From Methylobacterium sp. Leaf117 (GTDB taxonomy: Bacteria > Pseudomonadota > Alphaproteobacteria > Rhizobiales > Beijerinckiaceae): 64,000 bases of DNA. The stretch lies in the NCBI RefSeq assembly GCF_001422985.1, contig NZ_LMNL01000001.1:567151-631150 (forward strand), given 5' to 3'. The position numbers and the translations under genes were made by a program. Below the pieces are notes generated by a model. That model was not told where the DNA came from and made no database searches. It worked only from the letters and a program-made list of their open reading frames with translations. Positions 1 to 8,420 of this stretch are shown in pieces (the stretch's first letter is position 1; every line of letters begins with the position of its first letter).

Positions 1-1191
1 GCCCGCGCCGCGCTCCAGGCCCGCCGGACCGCGTATCAGCGCTGGACCGGGGGCGATTCGATGCGCATCCGGCTAGTCCGGCCCGAGGGCTTCGACCCGG
101 CCGCGCTGGCCACCCTCCGGGCCGAGCGGGCCGAACTCGATTCGAAGGCCCTCGGGAGCCTTGCCAATGCCGCCCGCGCGCGCGCCCGGGACGCGGCGGA
201 GACCGCGCGGACGCAGGGGCGCGCCGCCGAGCGCGATCTCGCCGAGTATTGCGTGCAGTGGCGGGTCGAGAACCCCCTCGGCACCGGCGATGCCCCCGCC
301 TCCTTCGGCTATGGCTGGGCCAAGCGCGCCCACGACGAGGTCGCGGGCCACGAGCTGCGGCGCTACCGCGACCAGGCGCGGCGGGCGGAGAGCGAGATGC
401 GCCGCCTGATGATCGAGGATCTGCTGACCCGCCTCGCCGACAAGTTCGAGCGGGTGCGCGCCCGCCTCGACGCCCTGAACGAGCGCCTGTCGAGCCAGAC
501 CTTCACGGGCCAGACCTACGCCTTCGAGGCGGAGGTGGACCGGCGCTACGCCGCCGTCCACGCCCTTGCGACCGAGGTGGCGCGCTCGCCGGATGCCGCG
601 CAGGCGATCCTGCCCAACGAGGACGGCACCATCCCGGAAGGCCCGCTCTCCACCGCCATCGACGAGATCACGGCCCTGATCGCCGGGGACGAAAGCGCGA
701 CGCGGCTGGCCGATTACCGCAACTACTTCGTCTATGAGATCGGCATGCGCGACCGGGCGGGCAACCGCACCACCATGTCGAATCGGGCGCTGCGCGGCTC
801 GGGCGGCGAGGCCCAGGCGCCGTTCTACGTGGCCATCGCGGCCTCGCTCGCCTCCGCCTATTATCCCGGCGACCGGCCTGGCGACGAGAATCCCGGCCTC
901 GGCCTTTGCCTGCTCGACGAGGCCTTCTCCAAGCTCGACGTGCGCAACAGCCAGGCGCTGGTCGATCTCTATCAGGCCTGGGGCCTGCAACTCCTGATCG
1001 CCGCGCCCGAGGACAAGCGCACGACCCTGACCGAGGTGATGGACACCATCGTCACGGTCTACAAGAGCCCCGACCTCACATCCGTGCGGATCGAGGCCGA
1101 GCACCCGCTGGAAGCGGCCAAACGCGCGCTGGCGGCGATCAACCCCGAGCGCCAGGGTATCGAGGGGTTCCGGGTCGACGCTGCCGAGTAG
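1..1191 (+). CDS. JetC/MukB-like SMC ATPase, C-terminal part (Wadjet type)
   Basis: The frame is open from the first base, so this is the 3' end of a longer gene cut by the window edge. The visible ~397 residues carry a helical, Arg/Glu/Ala-rich coiled-coil arm and then an SMC-type head. The ABC signature region reads SGGEAQAPFYVAIAAS, and the Walker B/D-loop reads LCLLDEAFSKLD, followed by a LQLLIAAPEDK segment. This is the C-terminal half-head of SbcC/MukB-like proteins of the JetC family, which with JetA (kleisin), JetB and the nuclease JetD forms the Wadjet system that destroys circular plasmid DNA. The next gene is on the opposite strand and is a cupin, so no jetD follows; any partners must lie to the left. 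Family call is strong, Wadjet membership is inferred. Confidence 0.75.
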   Translation, partial: ARAALQARRTAYQRWTGGDSMRIRLVRPEGFDPAALATLRAERAELDSKALGSLANAARARARDAAETARTQGRAAERDLAEYCVQWRVENPLGTGDAPASFGYGWAKRAHDEVAGHELRRYRDQARRAESEMRRLMIEDLLTRLADKFERVRARLDALNERLSSQTFTGQTYAFEAEVDRRYAAVHALATEVARSPDAAQAILPNEDGTIPEGPLSTAIDEITALIAGDESATRLADYRNYFVYEIGMRDRAGNRTTMSNRALRGSGGEAQAPFYVAIAASLASAYYPGDRPGDENPGLGLCLLDEAFSKLDVRNSQALVDLYQAWGLQLLIAAPEDKRTTLTEVMDTIVTVYKSPDLTSVRIEAEHPLEAAKRALAAINPERQGIEGFRVDAAE

Positions 1192-1205
1192 GGCAGGGTG
1201 CTGCG

Positions 1206-1679
1206 CTACCAGACCGGCTCGGGCCCGTACCAGGTGAAGTGCTTCTTCACCGGCTCGATGACGTCCCAGGTGCCGGAGAAGCCCGCTGGCGTCACGAAGG
1301 CATCGCCTGCGCGATAGGTTCGGACCGTCCCGTCCGCATCCGTCACCGTCACCACGCCCTCGATGAGCTGGATGAACTCGGCCCGGCCGAAGTCGATGCG
1401 GAACTTGCCCGGCTCGCAGGTCCAGATCCCGGCCGCGAACAGGTCGTCCGGGCTCCTGTAGATGTAGGTCGCGGTCTGCTGCGGCTTGCCCGACAGGATG
1501 CAGGCGCGCTCCGGCCAATAGGGCGTCGCGGCCGGCTGGACGGCCGGAAAATCATAGGTCGAGCGGGTCGGCCCCTCGCGCAGGGGCGGCGGCGACGGGA
1601 CCCTTCGGAAAGATGGCAGAGCACCGAGTAACGCCATCACGGGCATGGCGAAGGTGTGAATCAGGCGCGCAATTTCCAT
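1206..1679 (-). CDS. Cupin-domain protein, EutQ/ureidoglycine-hydrolase-like
   Basis: A 157-residue protein whose last ~90 residues form a single cupin barrel: a GxWxCxPGxFxIDF strand, then EGVVTVTDADG and a second motif around AGDAFVTPAGFSGTWDV, as in the DUF861/cupin_3 group. Members are small metal-binding proteins of mostly unknown substrate. The N-terminus (MEIARLIHTFAMPVMALLG) is hydrophobic and could be a signal peptide or anchor. I chose the methionine at 1679; in-frame starts also exist at 1688 and 1715. It ends 14 bases from the jetC-like stop and is convergent with it. No partner gene suggests a substrate. Confidence 0.7.
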   Translation of the reverse strand: MEIARLIHTFAMPVMALLGALPSFRRVPSPPPLREGPTRSTYDFPAVQPAATPYWPERACILSGKPQQTATYIYRSPDDLFAAGIWTCEPGKFRIDFGRAEFIQLIEGVVTVTDADGTVRTYRAGDAFVTPAGFSGTWDVIEPVKKHFTWYGPEPVW

Positions 1680-2213
1680 CGATACCATCCCGCGCTGTCG
1701 CGTTTCGTCAACCAAGATGATGGTCTACGAGGCAACCAGCGGTGCGCAAGTTCAATGATCCAGTCCTGCACCGATCCCTCGCGCGATCGTTAAGCAACGG
1801 TTCTGAAGACCGTCTTTGTCGTCCGCTCGTCTGACCGGAATTCCAGCACCGACGACCGAAATCGCACTCATGACTGCCGCATTGCCGAAGACCGACATGC
1901 CGATGTTCGGACGAAGGGCGGCAGCGACGCCGTTCTGGGGTCGATCAACGCGATCCGCAGCGTCACTGAGTGCGCGGCCCGATGTTTCCGCCAGACATGG
2001 CCGACGTGGCAAGCAGCCAACGCGCAAAAGCGCGCCGAAATCGAGCCCATCATAACTGCAACAAATGTTTGTCGGGTACCAAACATTTCTCCGCCGCCTG
2101 GAACTACACCAATTGGTAAGACCGACTTCACTTGCACAAGAGATCGATTAGGGCTCTATTTCAGCAGCTGGATGAATAGAGTCCAACGACCTCTGAGACC
2201 GAGGGCCGCCGCG
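1680..2213. other. Intergenic region without a supported gene
   Basis: About 530 bases between the cupin gene and the receiver-like gene. Short frames occur on both strands, but none has a recognisable domain or good ribosome binding site. The stretch from about 2040 to 2170 is richer in A and T than its neighbours and probably holds the promoter of the receiver/Crp pair. I see no clear operator or terminator. Confidence 0.5.
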
Positions 2214-2585
2214 ATGGATACAAATCGAACGCTGCTGGTACTGCTGACGGAGAACAATGCGCTGGTCGGGATCGACCTGTGCGAAGCACTGGTGGAGGCG
2301 GGCTATCGCGTGGTCGGGCCTGTGGCAACGGTGGCGGAGACCGAGGCGCTCCTGGCAAATCAGGCCATCGATCTCGCGATCATCGAGCCCTTCCTGCGGG
2401 ATGGCGATTGCAGGGACACCATGAGGCAACTCCGCCGGCGCGGCGTCCCGTTCGTCGTGCACGCCTCGTGCGGTCGCGACGATCCCCTGGCCCTGGGCTT
2501 CACCGACGCGCCCTGGCTCACCAATCCTGCGGTTCCCCGAGATGTCGTCATCACGCTCGGTGACATCGCGTTCGGGAGTTCCTGA
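2214..2585 (+). CDS. Degenerate response-regulator receiver protein
   Basis: A 123-residue single-domain protein with the fold signature of a receiver: a hydrophobic first strand (TLLVLLTENNALVGIDL), helix 1 and GYRVVGPVATVAE, as in receivers of the HWE-kinase group. The acidic pocket is altered: E13-N14 stand where Asp pairs are normal, the phospho-acceptor position in DLAIIEPFL is Glu58 instead of Asp, and the conserved Lys before the last strand is missing. Glu in place of Asp can mimic phosphorylation, so the protein may be constitutively active or signal without phosphate; this is inference. It ends one base before the Crp/Fnr gene, so the two are almost certainly co-transcribed. An upstream in-frame ATG lies at 2172; the start at 2214 best fits the family. 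Confidence 0.7.
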   Translation: MDTNRTLLVLLTENNALVGIDLCEALVEAGYRVVGPVATVAETEALLANQAIDLAIIEPFLRDGDCRDTMRQLRRRGVPFVVHASCGRDDPLALGFTDAPWLTNPAVPRDVVITLGDIAFGSS

Positions 2586-2586
2586 G

Positions 2587-3390
2587 ATGGCGCCTCACTT
2601 TGGCAGCCAGCCGGCGGGGGAGTGGACCTTCACCCTCACGCCGGACGTATCGGTGAACCCGTTCATCCGGAAACTCGAATGCTTCGCGCACCTGTCGGGG
2701 GAGGACCGTAGCGCCCTGTTCCGCCTGATCGCGAATGGGCGGGATTATCCGGCCCAGGCCGACATCCTCCGCGAGGGCGAGCCGGCGGACGGCATCCTTA
2801 TCGTCCTCAAAGGCTTCGCCTGCCGAAACCAGTTTCGCCAGACCGGCGCGCGCCAGATCACCGCGTATCTGGTTCCGGGGGATCACTGCCATCTGGAAGC
2901 CGAACTCGTCAGCCGAATGGACCACACGGTCAGTGCGTTGTCGGCCTGCCGCATCGCCCGAATTCCCGCGGACGCCTTGCGGGCCGCGACCCGCCAGCAT
3001 CCGACCCTGCGCAAGGCCCTGCGGCGGAGCGATCGAGTCGACGAGGCCACGCTGCGCGAATGGATCGTCAATATTGGGTGCCGCTCGGCCATCGAGCGCA
3101 TCGCACATTTGTTCTGCGAACTGCACCTCCGACTGTCGAGCGTCGGACTCACGACCGGGATGACCTGCGAACTGCCCCTGACGCAATCCGAAATCGCGGT
3201 GACGGTCGGGCTGTCGAACGTGCACGTCAACCGCTCGCTCCAGGCCTTGCGGCGACAGCGGCTCATCGCCCTCTCGGGCAAACGGCTGACGATCCTCGAT
3301 TGGACCCGCCTCACGGACCTGGCGGAGTTCAATCCGGCCTATCTGAACCTCGGCAGATCGGCCACGACATCTGAGGCGGCTTCCGCCTGA
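2587..3390 (+). CDS. Crp/Fnr-family transcriptional regulator
   Basis: A 267-residue protein with an N-terminal cyclic-nucleotide-binding-like beta roll (about residues 25-135; ILREGEPADGILIVLKGFACR) and a C-terminal winged helix (about 165-240) whose recognition region reads LTQSEIAVTVGLSNVHVNRSL. There is no N-terminal cysteine cluster, so it is not an Fe-S FNR sensor, and the ligand cannot be told. Proteins of this shape are common in Rhizobiales. The start ATG directly follows the TGA of the receiver-like gene, with one base between, implying translational coupling and a functional pair. Confidence 0.88.
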   Translation: MAPHFGSQPAGEWTFTLTPDVSVNPFIRKLECFAHLSGEDRSALFRLIANGRDYPAQADILREGEPADGILIVLKGFACRNQFRQTGARQITAYLVPGDHCHLEAELVSRMDHTVSALSACRIARIPADALRAATRQHPTLRKALRRSDRVDEATLREWIVNIGCRSAIERIAHLFCELHLRLSSVGLTTGMTCELPLTQSEIAVTVGLSNVHVNRSLQALRRQRLIALSGKRLTILDWTRLTDLAEFNPAYLNLGRSATTSEAASA

Positions 3391-3404
3391 AGGACGCGGA
3401 AGCC
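3378..3404. terminator. Inverted repeat between convergent genes
   Basis: GGCTTCCGC and GCGGAAGCC form a 9-bp stem with a 9-base loop, overlapping the end of the Crp/Fnr gene and lying between it and the convergent Rmf-like gene. There is no T run, so a terminator role is only suggested by position. Confidence 0.35.
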
Positions 3405-3431
3405 GTGCGGGCAAGCCCCCGGGCCGGAGCC

Positions 3432-3635
3432 TCAGCCCCTCTGCGCGGATTGGGGATCGATGGTGCCGGTCTGGGTTTCCAGACGGTCGTCCGAGGCTTC
3501 GTCGAAGGCCTGCATCCAGGCCTCGCGATCCGGGCTTCCCTCCGCATAGGGGCAGCTTTCCCGCTGCTTGCCGTAGAGTCGGGCATTGCGGCCCTTGATG
3601 AAGGGGCTGTCGCTGGCGGTCGCGCCGTCGCTCAT
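3432..3635 (-). CDS. Small Rmf/CrpP-like protein
   Basis: A 67-residue protein with the core pattern GRNARLYGKQRESCPYAEGS followed by DREAWMQAFDEA, which matches the Cys-Pro-Tyr and Trp-containing core of ribosome modulation factor and CrpP-like small proteins. Rmf dimerises ribosomes in stationary phase in gammaproteobacteria; what the alphaproteobacterial relatives do is not settled. I chose the ATG at 3635 because GAGGA sits about ten bases upstream; an in-frame ATG at 3671 would add 12 residues. It is convergent with the Crp/Fnr gene and lies downstream of the LOV kinase with about 160 bases between. Confidence 0.65.
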   Translation of the reverse strand: MSDGATASDSPFIKGRNARLYGKQRESCPYAEGSPDREAWMQAFDEASDDRLETQTGTIDPQSAQRG

Positions 3636-3792
3636 GTCTCGATTCCTCATCCTGTGTCCCGGCATGGGCACCCCCGCCGGGTTCCAGGGATCAACCCGGA
3701 GGCGCCGTCGCGGTTCACCGCTGCGTCGCCGGGGCAGGCAGCCGCGAGCGAATGCTGGCCGAGCGCACTCGAGGAGGAGATCCAGGCCCAGC

Positions 3793-6222
3793 TCAGCCTT
3801 CGCGCACGGACGCCCCGCGCAGTTCCACCGCCCGTCGCAGACTGCGCGAGAGATCCTCCACCGAGTAGGGCTTGCGCAGCAACTCGAAGCCGTGGGTCCC
3901 CTGTTCGGCGATGACGTGGCTGTAGCCGGACGCGAGCACCACCGGCAGGCCGGAGTGCCGGGCGCGGATGGCGTGGCCGAGATCGATGCCGTTCATCCCC
4001 GGCATGACCACGTCGGAGAACACCACGTCGAAGGGCGCGGGCGCTTGCCCGAGCGCCTGAAGCGCCTGCTCCGCATCGGTCACCCAGCGGGTCGCGTAAC
4101 CGAGTTCCTGGAGTGCCTGGGTCGCGAAAGCCCCGACTTCGAGGTTGTCCTCGACCACCAGAACCCGCGTGCCGTGACCATCGGCCAGAGGAGCGGGTTC
4201 GGGAAGCGCCGCCTGGGTCGCCATCGCGCCGCGCACCCGCGGGAGATAGAGCGTGAAGGTGGTGCCATGGCCGAGTTCGCTCTCCACCACCACCTCGCCA
4301 CCGGATTGCTTGGCGAATCCGAACACCTGGGACAGGCCGAGCCCGGTGCCTTGGCCGACGCCCTTCGTGGTGAAGAACGGCTCGAAGATCCGCTCCAGCA
4401 CGTCGGGTGGAATGCCGGAGCCGGTATCGGACACCGAGACCGCCACGTAATCGCCGCGTATCCGGGGATGGGCGCGGACCGCTGGGATCGCGAGGGCACG
4501 GCTGACCCGGATTCCGAGGCGACCCTCGCCGTCCATGGCGTCGCGGGCATTGACCACCATGTTGACGAGGGCCGTGTCGAACTGGCTCGGATCGGCATCG
4601 ACGAGGCAGGTGAGCGGCGCTCCGTCGGGGGCGTGGCCGGGGTCGACCTTGGTCTGGACCTGGATACGCGCCCCCGTCAGCGTCCCGACCATGTCCGCGA
4701 CGGAGGCGACGCTGCGGGCGACGTCGAACACCTCCGGACTCAGGGCCTGCCGCCGGGCGAAGGCCAGAAGCTGGCCCGTCAGCTTGGCAGCGCGCGACAC
4801 CGTATCGGAAATCGCGCCGATGTAGCGCTGACGCCGCTCCTCCGGCAGATCGGGCCGTTTCAAGAGATCGGTGGAGGACTTGATGACCGTCAGGAGATTG
4901 TTGAAGTCGTGAGCGACACCGCCGGTGAGCTGTCCGACCGCTTCGAGCTTCTGCGACTGTCGCAGCTGATCCTCGAGAATCTTGCGCTCGGTGACGTCGC
5001 GCCCCGCGGCGTAGAAGTGATCACCTTGCGGGATCGCATTCCAGGACACCCAGCGCACATCCCCATCCGCCGTCCGCATGCGGACGTCGAGATTGTCGAG
5101 GATGCCGCCCTCTGTCAGGCGCGCGAACGCCGCACTGGCCGCCGCAACATCGTCGGGATGAAGGAACCCATCGAAGCGGGAGCCGACCAGCGCGTCCGCC
5201 GGCCATCCCAGCATCTCGGTCCAGGCCGGATTCACGGAGCGGTAGATGCCGTCGAACCCGCAGATCACCAGGAGATCGCGGCTGGCGCGCCAGACCAGGT
5301 CGCGCTCGGTCGTGCGGTCCCGCGCCGTGGCGCGCAGGACCGTTTCCGCCTCCCGTCGCTCGGTGATGTCGTTGAACAGGATCGCGACGCGATGCTGCAC
5401 CGGTTCGCCGACGCGCAGGGCGTGAACGTCGAACCAGCGACCGAGTGAGACGGCACCGCTCTCGAACCGGGCCGGCCGCCCCGTGAGCGCGACGTCGCCG
5501 TAGGTTTCGAGCCAGCGCGGCTCCAGGCCGGGAATCACGTCGCTGACCCATTCGCCGATGACGTCGCCGAGCCCGGCTTGGCGTTCGAACGCCGGATTCA
5601 CTTCGAGGAACCGGTAGTCGACCGGACGACCGTCCGAATCGAACCGCATTTCGACGATGCAGAACCCTGCATCGATCGCATCGAACAGGGTCCGGTAGCG
5701 GGCCTCGCTCTCGGCGAAACGGCCCTCCTCGGTGCGGAAGCGGGTGACGTCGAGCTGACTGGCGAAGAAGTAGACCAGTTGGCCGTCCGCGTCGAAGACG
5801 GGACTGACGTAGAGTTCGTTCCGGAAGGCGCTTCCGTCGCGATGGTAGTTGACGATCTCCACCACCACGTCCCGCCGCGCCGCGATGGCGTCCCGAACGC
5901 GGGCGACCTCGGCCCGGTCGGTCCCCTCGCCCTGGAGGAAGCGACAATTGCGTCCGAGGAGTTCGTCGGCATCGTAGCCGCACAGATCCTGGAAGGCCCG
6001 ATTGGCGAAGACGATCGGATTGTCGGGCTGATTGGGGTCCGTGATGATCATCGGCATGCGGGTCTTCTCCGCAGCCGTGAACAGCAGGTCCGGACTGGCG
6101 GCCGAGGTCCGCTGCCCGGAATCGGGCCTGCGGGTCATCGCGTCGCGTTGGACTCGGAGCCGGGCGATCTCGGCCTCGAGTTCTCGTTCTCTCAGGCGAA
6201 GGCGTTCGAGCGCGTCATCCAT
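3793..6222 (-). CDS. LOV-domain hybrid histidine kinase (blue-light sensor)
   Basis: An 809-residue soluble multi-domain kinase. After a short coiled coil, residues about 40-150 form a LOV domain with the flavin-binding motif GRNCRFLQG; Cys93 is the adduct-forming cysteine. Two more PAS domains follow (about 190-320 and 335-450), then HisKA with the H-box VAHDFNNLLTVI, a HATPase domain ending in FTLYLPR, and a C-terminal receiver (VLVVEDN, SDVVMPGMNG, Lys near LLRKPYS). Light should form a flavin-cysteine adduct and change autophosphorylation. An upstream in-frame start at 6282 would add a low-complexity RFG-rich stretch encoded by a DNA repeat, so the ATG at 6222 is preferred. Output partner unknown. 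Confidence 0.92.
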   Translation of the reverse strand: MDDALERLRLRERELEAEIARLRVQRDAMTRRPDSGQRTSAASPDLLFTAAEKTRMPMIITDPNQPDNPIVFANRAFQDLCGYDADELLGRNCRFLQGEGTDRAEVARVRDAIAARRDVVVEIVNYHRDGSAFRNELYVSPVFDADGQLVYFFASQLDVTRFRTEEGRFAESEARYRTLFDAIDAGFCIVEMRFDSDGRPVDYRFLEVNPAFERQAGLGDVIGEWVSDVIPGLEPRWLETYGDVALTGRPARFESGAVSLGRWFDVHALRVGEPVQHRVAILFNDITERREAETVLRATARDRTTERDLVWRASRDLLVICGFDGIYRSVNPAWTEMLGWPADALVGSRFDGFLHPDDVAAASAAFARLTEGGILDNLDVRMRTADGDVRWVSWNAIPQGDHFYAAGRDVTERKILEDQLRQSQKLEAVGQLTGGVAHDFNNLLTVIKSSTDLLKRPDLPEERRQRYIGAISDTVSRAAKLTGQLLAFARRQALSPEVFDVARSVASVADMVGTLTGARIQVQTKVDPGHAPDGAPLTCLVDADPSQFDTALVNMVVNARDAMDGEGRLGIRVSRALAIPAVRAHPRIRGDYVAVSVSDTGSGIPPDVLERIFEPFFTTKGVGQGTGLGLSQVFGFAKQSGGEVVVESELGHGTTFTLYLPRVRGAMATQAALPEPAPLADGHGTRVLVVEDNLEVGAFATQALQELGYATRWVTDAEQALQALGQAPAPFDVVFSDVVMPGMNGIDLGHAIRARHSGLPVVLASGYSHVIAEQGTHGFELLRKPYSVEDLSRSLRRAVELRGASVREG

Positions 6223-6749
6223 ATCGGTCCGTTCTGTCCCAAACCGGCCTGCCCCAAACCGGTCTACCCCGAGCTGGGGCACCCCGGCGAAAAATCCCGC
6301 TCGTGAAGAAATGCTGGGCGCGCGCAGGAATCCGCGTCGCGCTCTGCCGGCCTTTCAGGCGCTTCGCGCTCGGTAGTTGCCTATCCGAAGCCCGCCATCC
6401 GAGAGCCCGCTATCCGAAGCTTGCCTATCCGACGTCCGGCAGGGCGTCGATGCCTTCGAACGCGTGATCGCCTGCGCCGGTTCGCTCACGCCAAGCATTT
6501 CGGAACCGGCACCGTGACGGGCGCTTTACCAGGAGCCTGTCGGTAAGCCGGCTTCCGGCCAGGAACGAAACCATCCTCGGAACGAAAGTCGGGACTGTGG
6601 ATTGCGTCTGAAACCCCGGATCGCCCTGCAGCCACAGGCTATTACGGGTGGACCGTGCACAGCTCATACACCGTCGACGTCGCGAGAACCGGCGCCAGAA
6701 GACGCCGGTCACTGTTGGGAAACGATCGTTCGTGCCAAACTGCGGACCG
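6223..6749. other. Divergent intergenic region between the LOV kinase and HWE kinase genes
   Basis: About 530 bases with no supported gene. Near the LOV gene (about 6237-6275) there are two copies of a CCCAAACCGG-containing unit. A four-copy degenerate repeat lies at 6379-6437. The rest should contain divergent promoters, but no recognisable sigma54 or CtrA element was found. Confidence 0.5.
6379..6437. repeat. Degenerate ~15-bp tandem repeat, four copies
   Basis: Units begin GCCTATCCGAAGCCC, GCCATCCGAGAGCCC, GCTATCCGAAGCTT and GCCTATCCGACGTCC, each 14-15 bases and directly adjacent. It sits in the divergent region between two sensor-kinase genes and outside any supported reading frame. Confidence 0.7.
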
Positions 6750-7841
6750 ATGCAGACGTTCGACACCTCTACGACGACCCTCCCGACCTTGCGGCGCGGG
6801 TCTCAGTTGCACGAGACCGAGCGCCGCCTGAACGCGGTGCTCAACAACGCTTCGGTGGCGATCTTCCTGATGGATGACCGCCAGCACTGCGTCTACATGA
6901 ACCGCGCGGCCGAATTGCTGACCGGCTTCAGCCTGACGGAAGTGCTGGCCCGCGACTGCCCGCTGCACGACATCGTCCATCACACCTACCCGGACGGACG
7001 TCCTTTCCCGCTTGAGGAATGCGCCATCGATCGCGCCTTTCCCGAGAACAACCAGGAGCGGGGCGAGGAAGTGTTCGTGCACAAGGACGGACGCTTCTAC
7101 CCCGTCGGATTCACCGCGAGCCCGATCCGCGACGACGATGCGAAAATCATCGGGACGATCATCGAGGTCCGGGACATCACCGAGGAGAAGGCCGCGGCGG
7201 AGCGCCAGCGCCTGCTCACCAACGAACTGAACCACCGGGTCAAGAACACGCTCGCCACCGTGCAGTCGATCGCTGCCCAGACCTTCCGGGGCAGGACCGA
7301 CGATGCGGCCCGTCAGATGTTCGATGCCCGCATGGTGGCGCTGTCGAACACCCACAACGTTCTGACCAGCCAGAACTGGGAAGCTGCGAGCCTGCGCAGC
7401 GTCGTCGAGAGCGCCCTGGCTCCGCACGCGCTCGCCGAGGTCGATACGGCGCGGTTCGATCTCGTCGGCCCCGACACCCGCCTGCATCCCAAGGTGGCCG
7501 TGACCCTCGCCATGGCGCTGCACGAGTTGATGACCAATGCCGCCAAGTACGGTGCCCTCTCGGTGCCGGAGGGCCGTGTCGGCGTCCACTGGACGCTGGA
7601 GCGCATCGCGGGCGGCGAGCGCCTCGACCTCGCCTGGACCGAGACCGCCGGCCCCACCGTCGTGGAACCGACGCGCCGTGGGTTCGGCAGCCGCCTGATC
7701 GAACGGCAACTGCCCATGGAATTCGACGGCAGCGCGGTGATCGCCTATCCGCCGGGTGGCGTGACCTGCCACATCCGCATTCCTCTGACGGCGCTCGGCT
7801 GGCATGGACAGGATCTGGTGACCGGGCGGGCAACCCGATGA
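6750..7841 (+). CDS. PAS-HWE family sensor histidine kinase
   Basis: A 363-residue soluble kinase. Residues about 22-145 form a PAS domain with an HHTYPDG...EECAID insert also seen in the second PAS of the sigma54 activator at 16645. The catalytic part is of the HWE group: the phospho-acceptor H162 lies in LNHRVKNTLATVQSIA, the N-box in HELMTNAAKYG, and the W-x-E motif in LAWTETAGP. The ATG at 6750 gives the usual short lead-in to the PAS domain; an in-frame ATG at 6648 is possible but would place the start far upstream. Its stop overlaps the start of the receiver gene (ATGA), so the two form a kinase-receiver pair. Confidence 0.9.
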   Translation: MQTFDTSTTTLPTLRRGSQLHETERRLNAVLNNASVAIFLMDDRQHCVYMNRAAELLTGFSLTEVLARDCPLHDIVHHTYPDGRPFPLEECAIDRAFPENNQERGEEVFVHKDGRFYPVGFTASPIRDDDAKIIGTIIEVRDITEEKAAAERQRLLTNELNHRVKNTLATVQSIAAQTFRGRTDDAARQMFDARMVALSNTHNVLTSQNWEAASLRSVVESALAPHALAEVDTARFDLVGPDTRLHPKVAVTLAMALHELMTNAAKYGALSVPEGRVGVHWTLERIAGGERLDLAWTETAGPTVVEPTRRGFGSRLIERQLPMEFDGSAVIAYPPGGVTCHIRIPLTALGWHGQDLVTGRATR

Positions 7842-8308
7842 CCGCCTCCCGCATGACCGATCTCGAAGGCCGGCGAGTCCTGCTCGTCGAGGATGAGAGC
7901 CTGATCGCCATGCTGGGCGAGGACATGCTGCTCGACCTCGGCTGCGAGGTCGCGGTGGCGATGCGCCTGGAAAAAGCCGTCGCGATGGCGCGCGCGACCG
8001 CGTTCGATCTCGCCATCCTCGACGTGAATCTCGGCGAGACCGTCAGCTATCCGGTGGCCGACGTGCTGTTCGCCCGCTGCATCCCTTTCATCTTCGCGAC
8101 CGGCTACGGCGCCGCCGGCATCGATCCGGCCTATGGCTCCGTTCCGGTGATGCAGAAACCCTATCAGGTCGACCAGATGGCGCGGATGCTCCGGCATTTG
8201 CTCGTCTGCGAGGCGCTTCCCGCCAAGGGCGAGTCCGGGCGCGCGCTCCCCCACACCTGCACCTTCGGCGCCAAGATCACCGAACCGCACCCGATCCGGG
8301 CGGACTGA
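7838..8308 (+). CDS. Single-domain response regulator paired with the HWE kinase
   Basis: A 156-residue receiver with an intact active site: acidic pocket E18-D19-E20 (VLLVEDES), phospho-acceptor D62 in DLAILDVNLG, T88 in FIFATGYG and K107 in VMQKPY. About 35 polar residues follow the domain with no DNA-binding region. The start overlaps the kinase stop by four bases (ATGA); a second in-frame ATG lies at 7853. HWE-group receivers often act as phosphate sinks or feed general stress signalling; no downstream target is visible here. Confidence 0.88.
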   Translation: MTASRMTDLEGRRVLLVEDESLIAMLGEDMLLDLGCEVAVAMRLEKAVAMARATAFDLAILDVNLGETVSYPVADVLFARCIPFIFATGYGAAGIDPAYGSVPVMQKPYQVDQMARMLRHLLVCEALPAKGESGRALPHTCTFGAKITEPHPIRAD

Positions 8309-8420
8309 CCCAGCGCCCGCTGCGGCCTTCCGTCTCCGCACCGGACGAGATCGCGCCGGACCTTTCCGAACGATCTCGCGTTCGCCTGTTGCAATGACGG
8401 GCCGGACACCAGCGCGCGGT

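Noticed and set aside
73..1518. Long minus-strand reading frame opposite the jetC-like gene and the cupin gene
   Set aside because: Arg/Gly/Ala-rich shadow typical of high GC, no domain; the plus-strand SMC head and the minus-strand cupin explain the region.
1816..2055. Small plus-strand frame in the first intergenic region
   Set aside because: No ribosome binding site, no domain, Ser/Arg-rich composition of a chance frame.
3586..5448. 620-codon plus-strand frame opposite the LOV kinase
   Set aside because: Low-complexity translation without domains; the minus-strand kinase has complete motifs.
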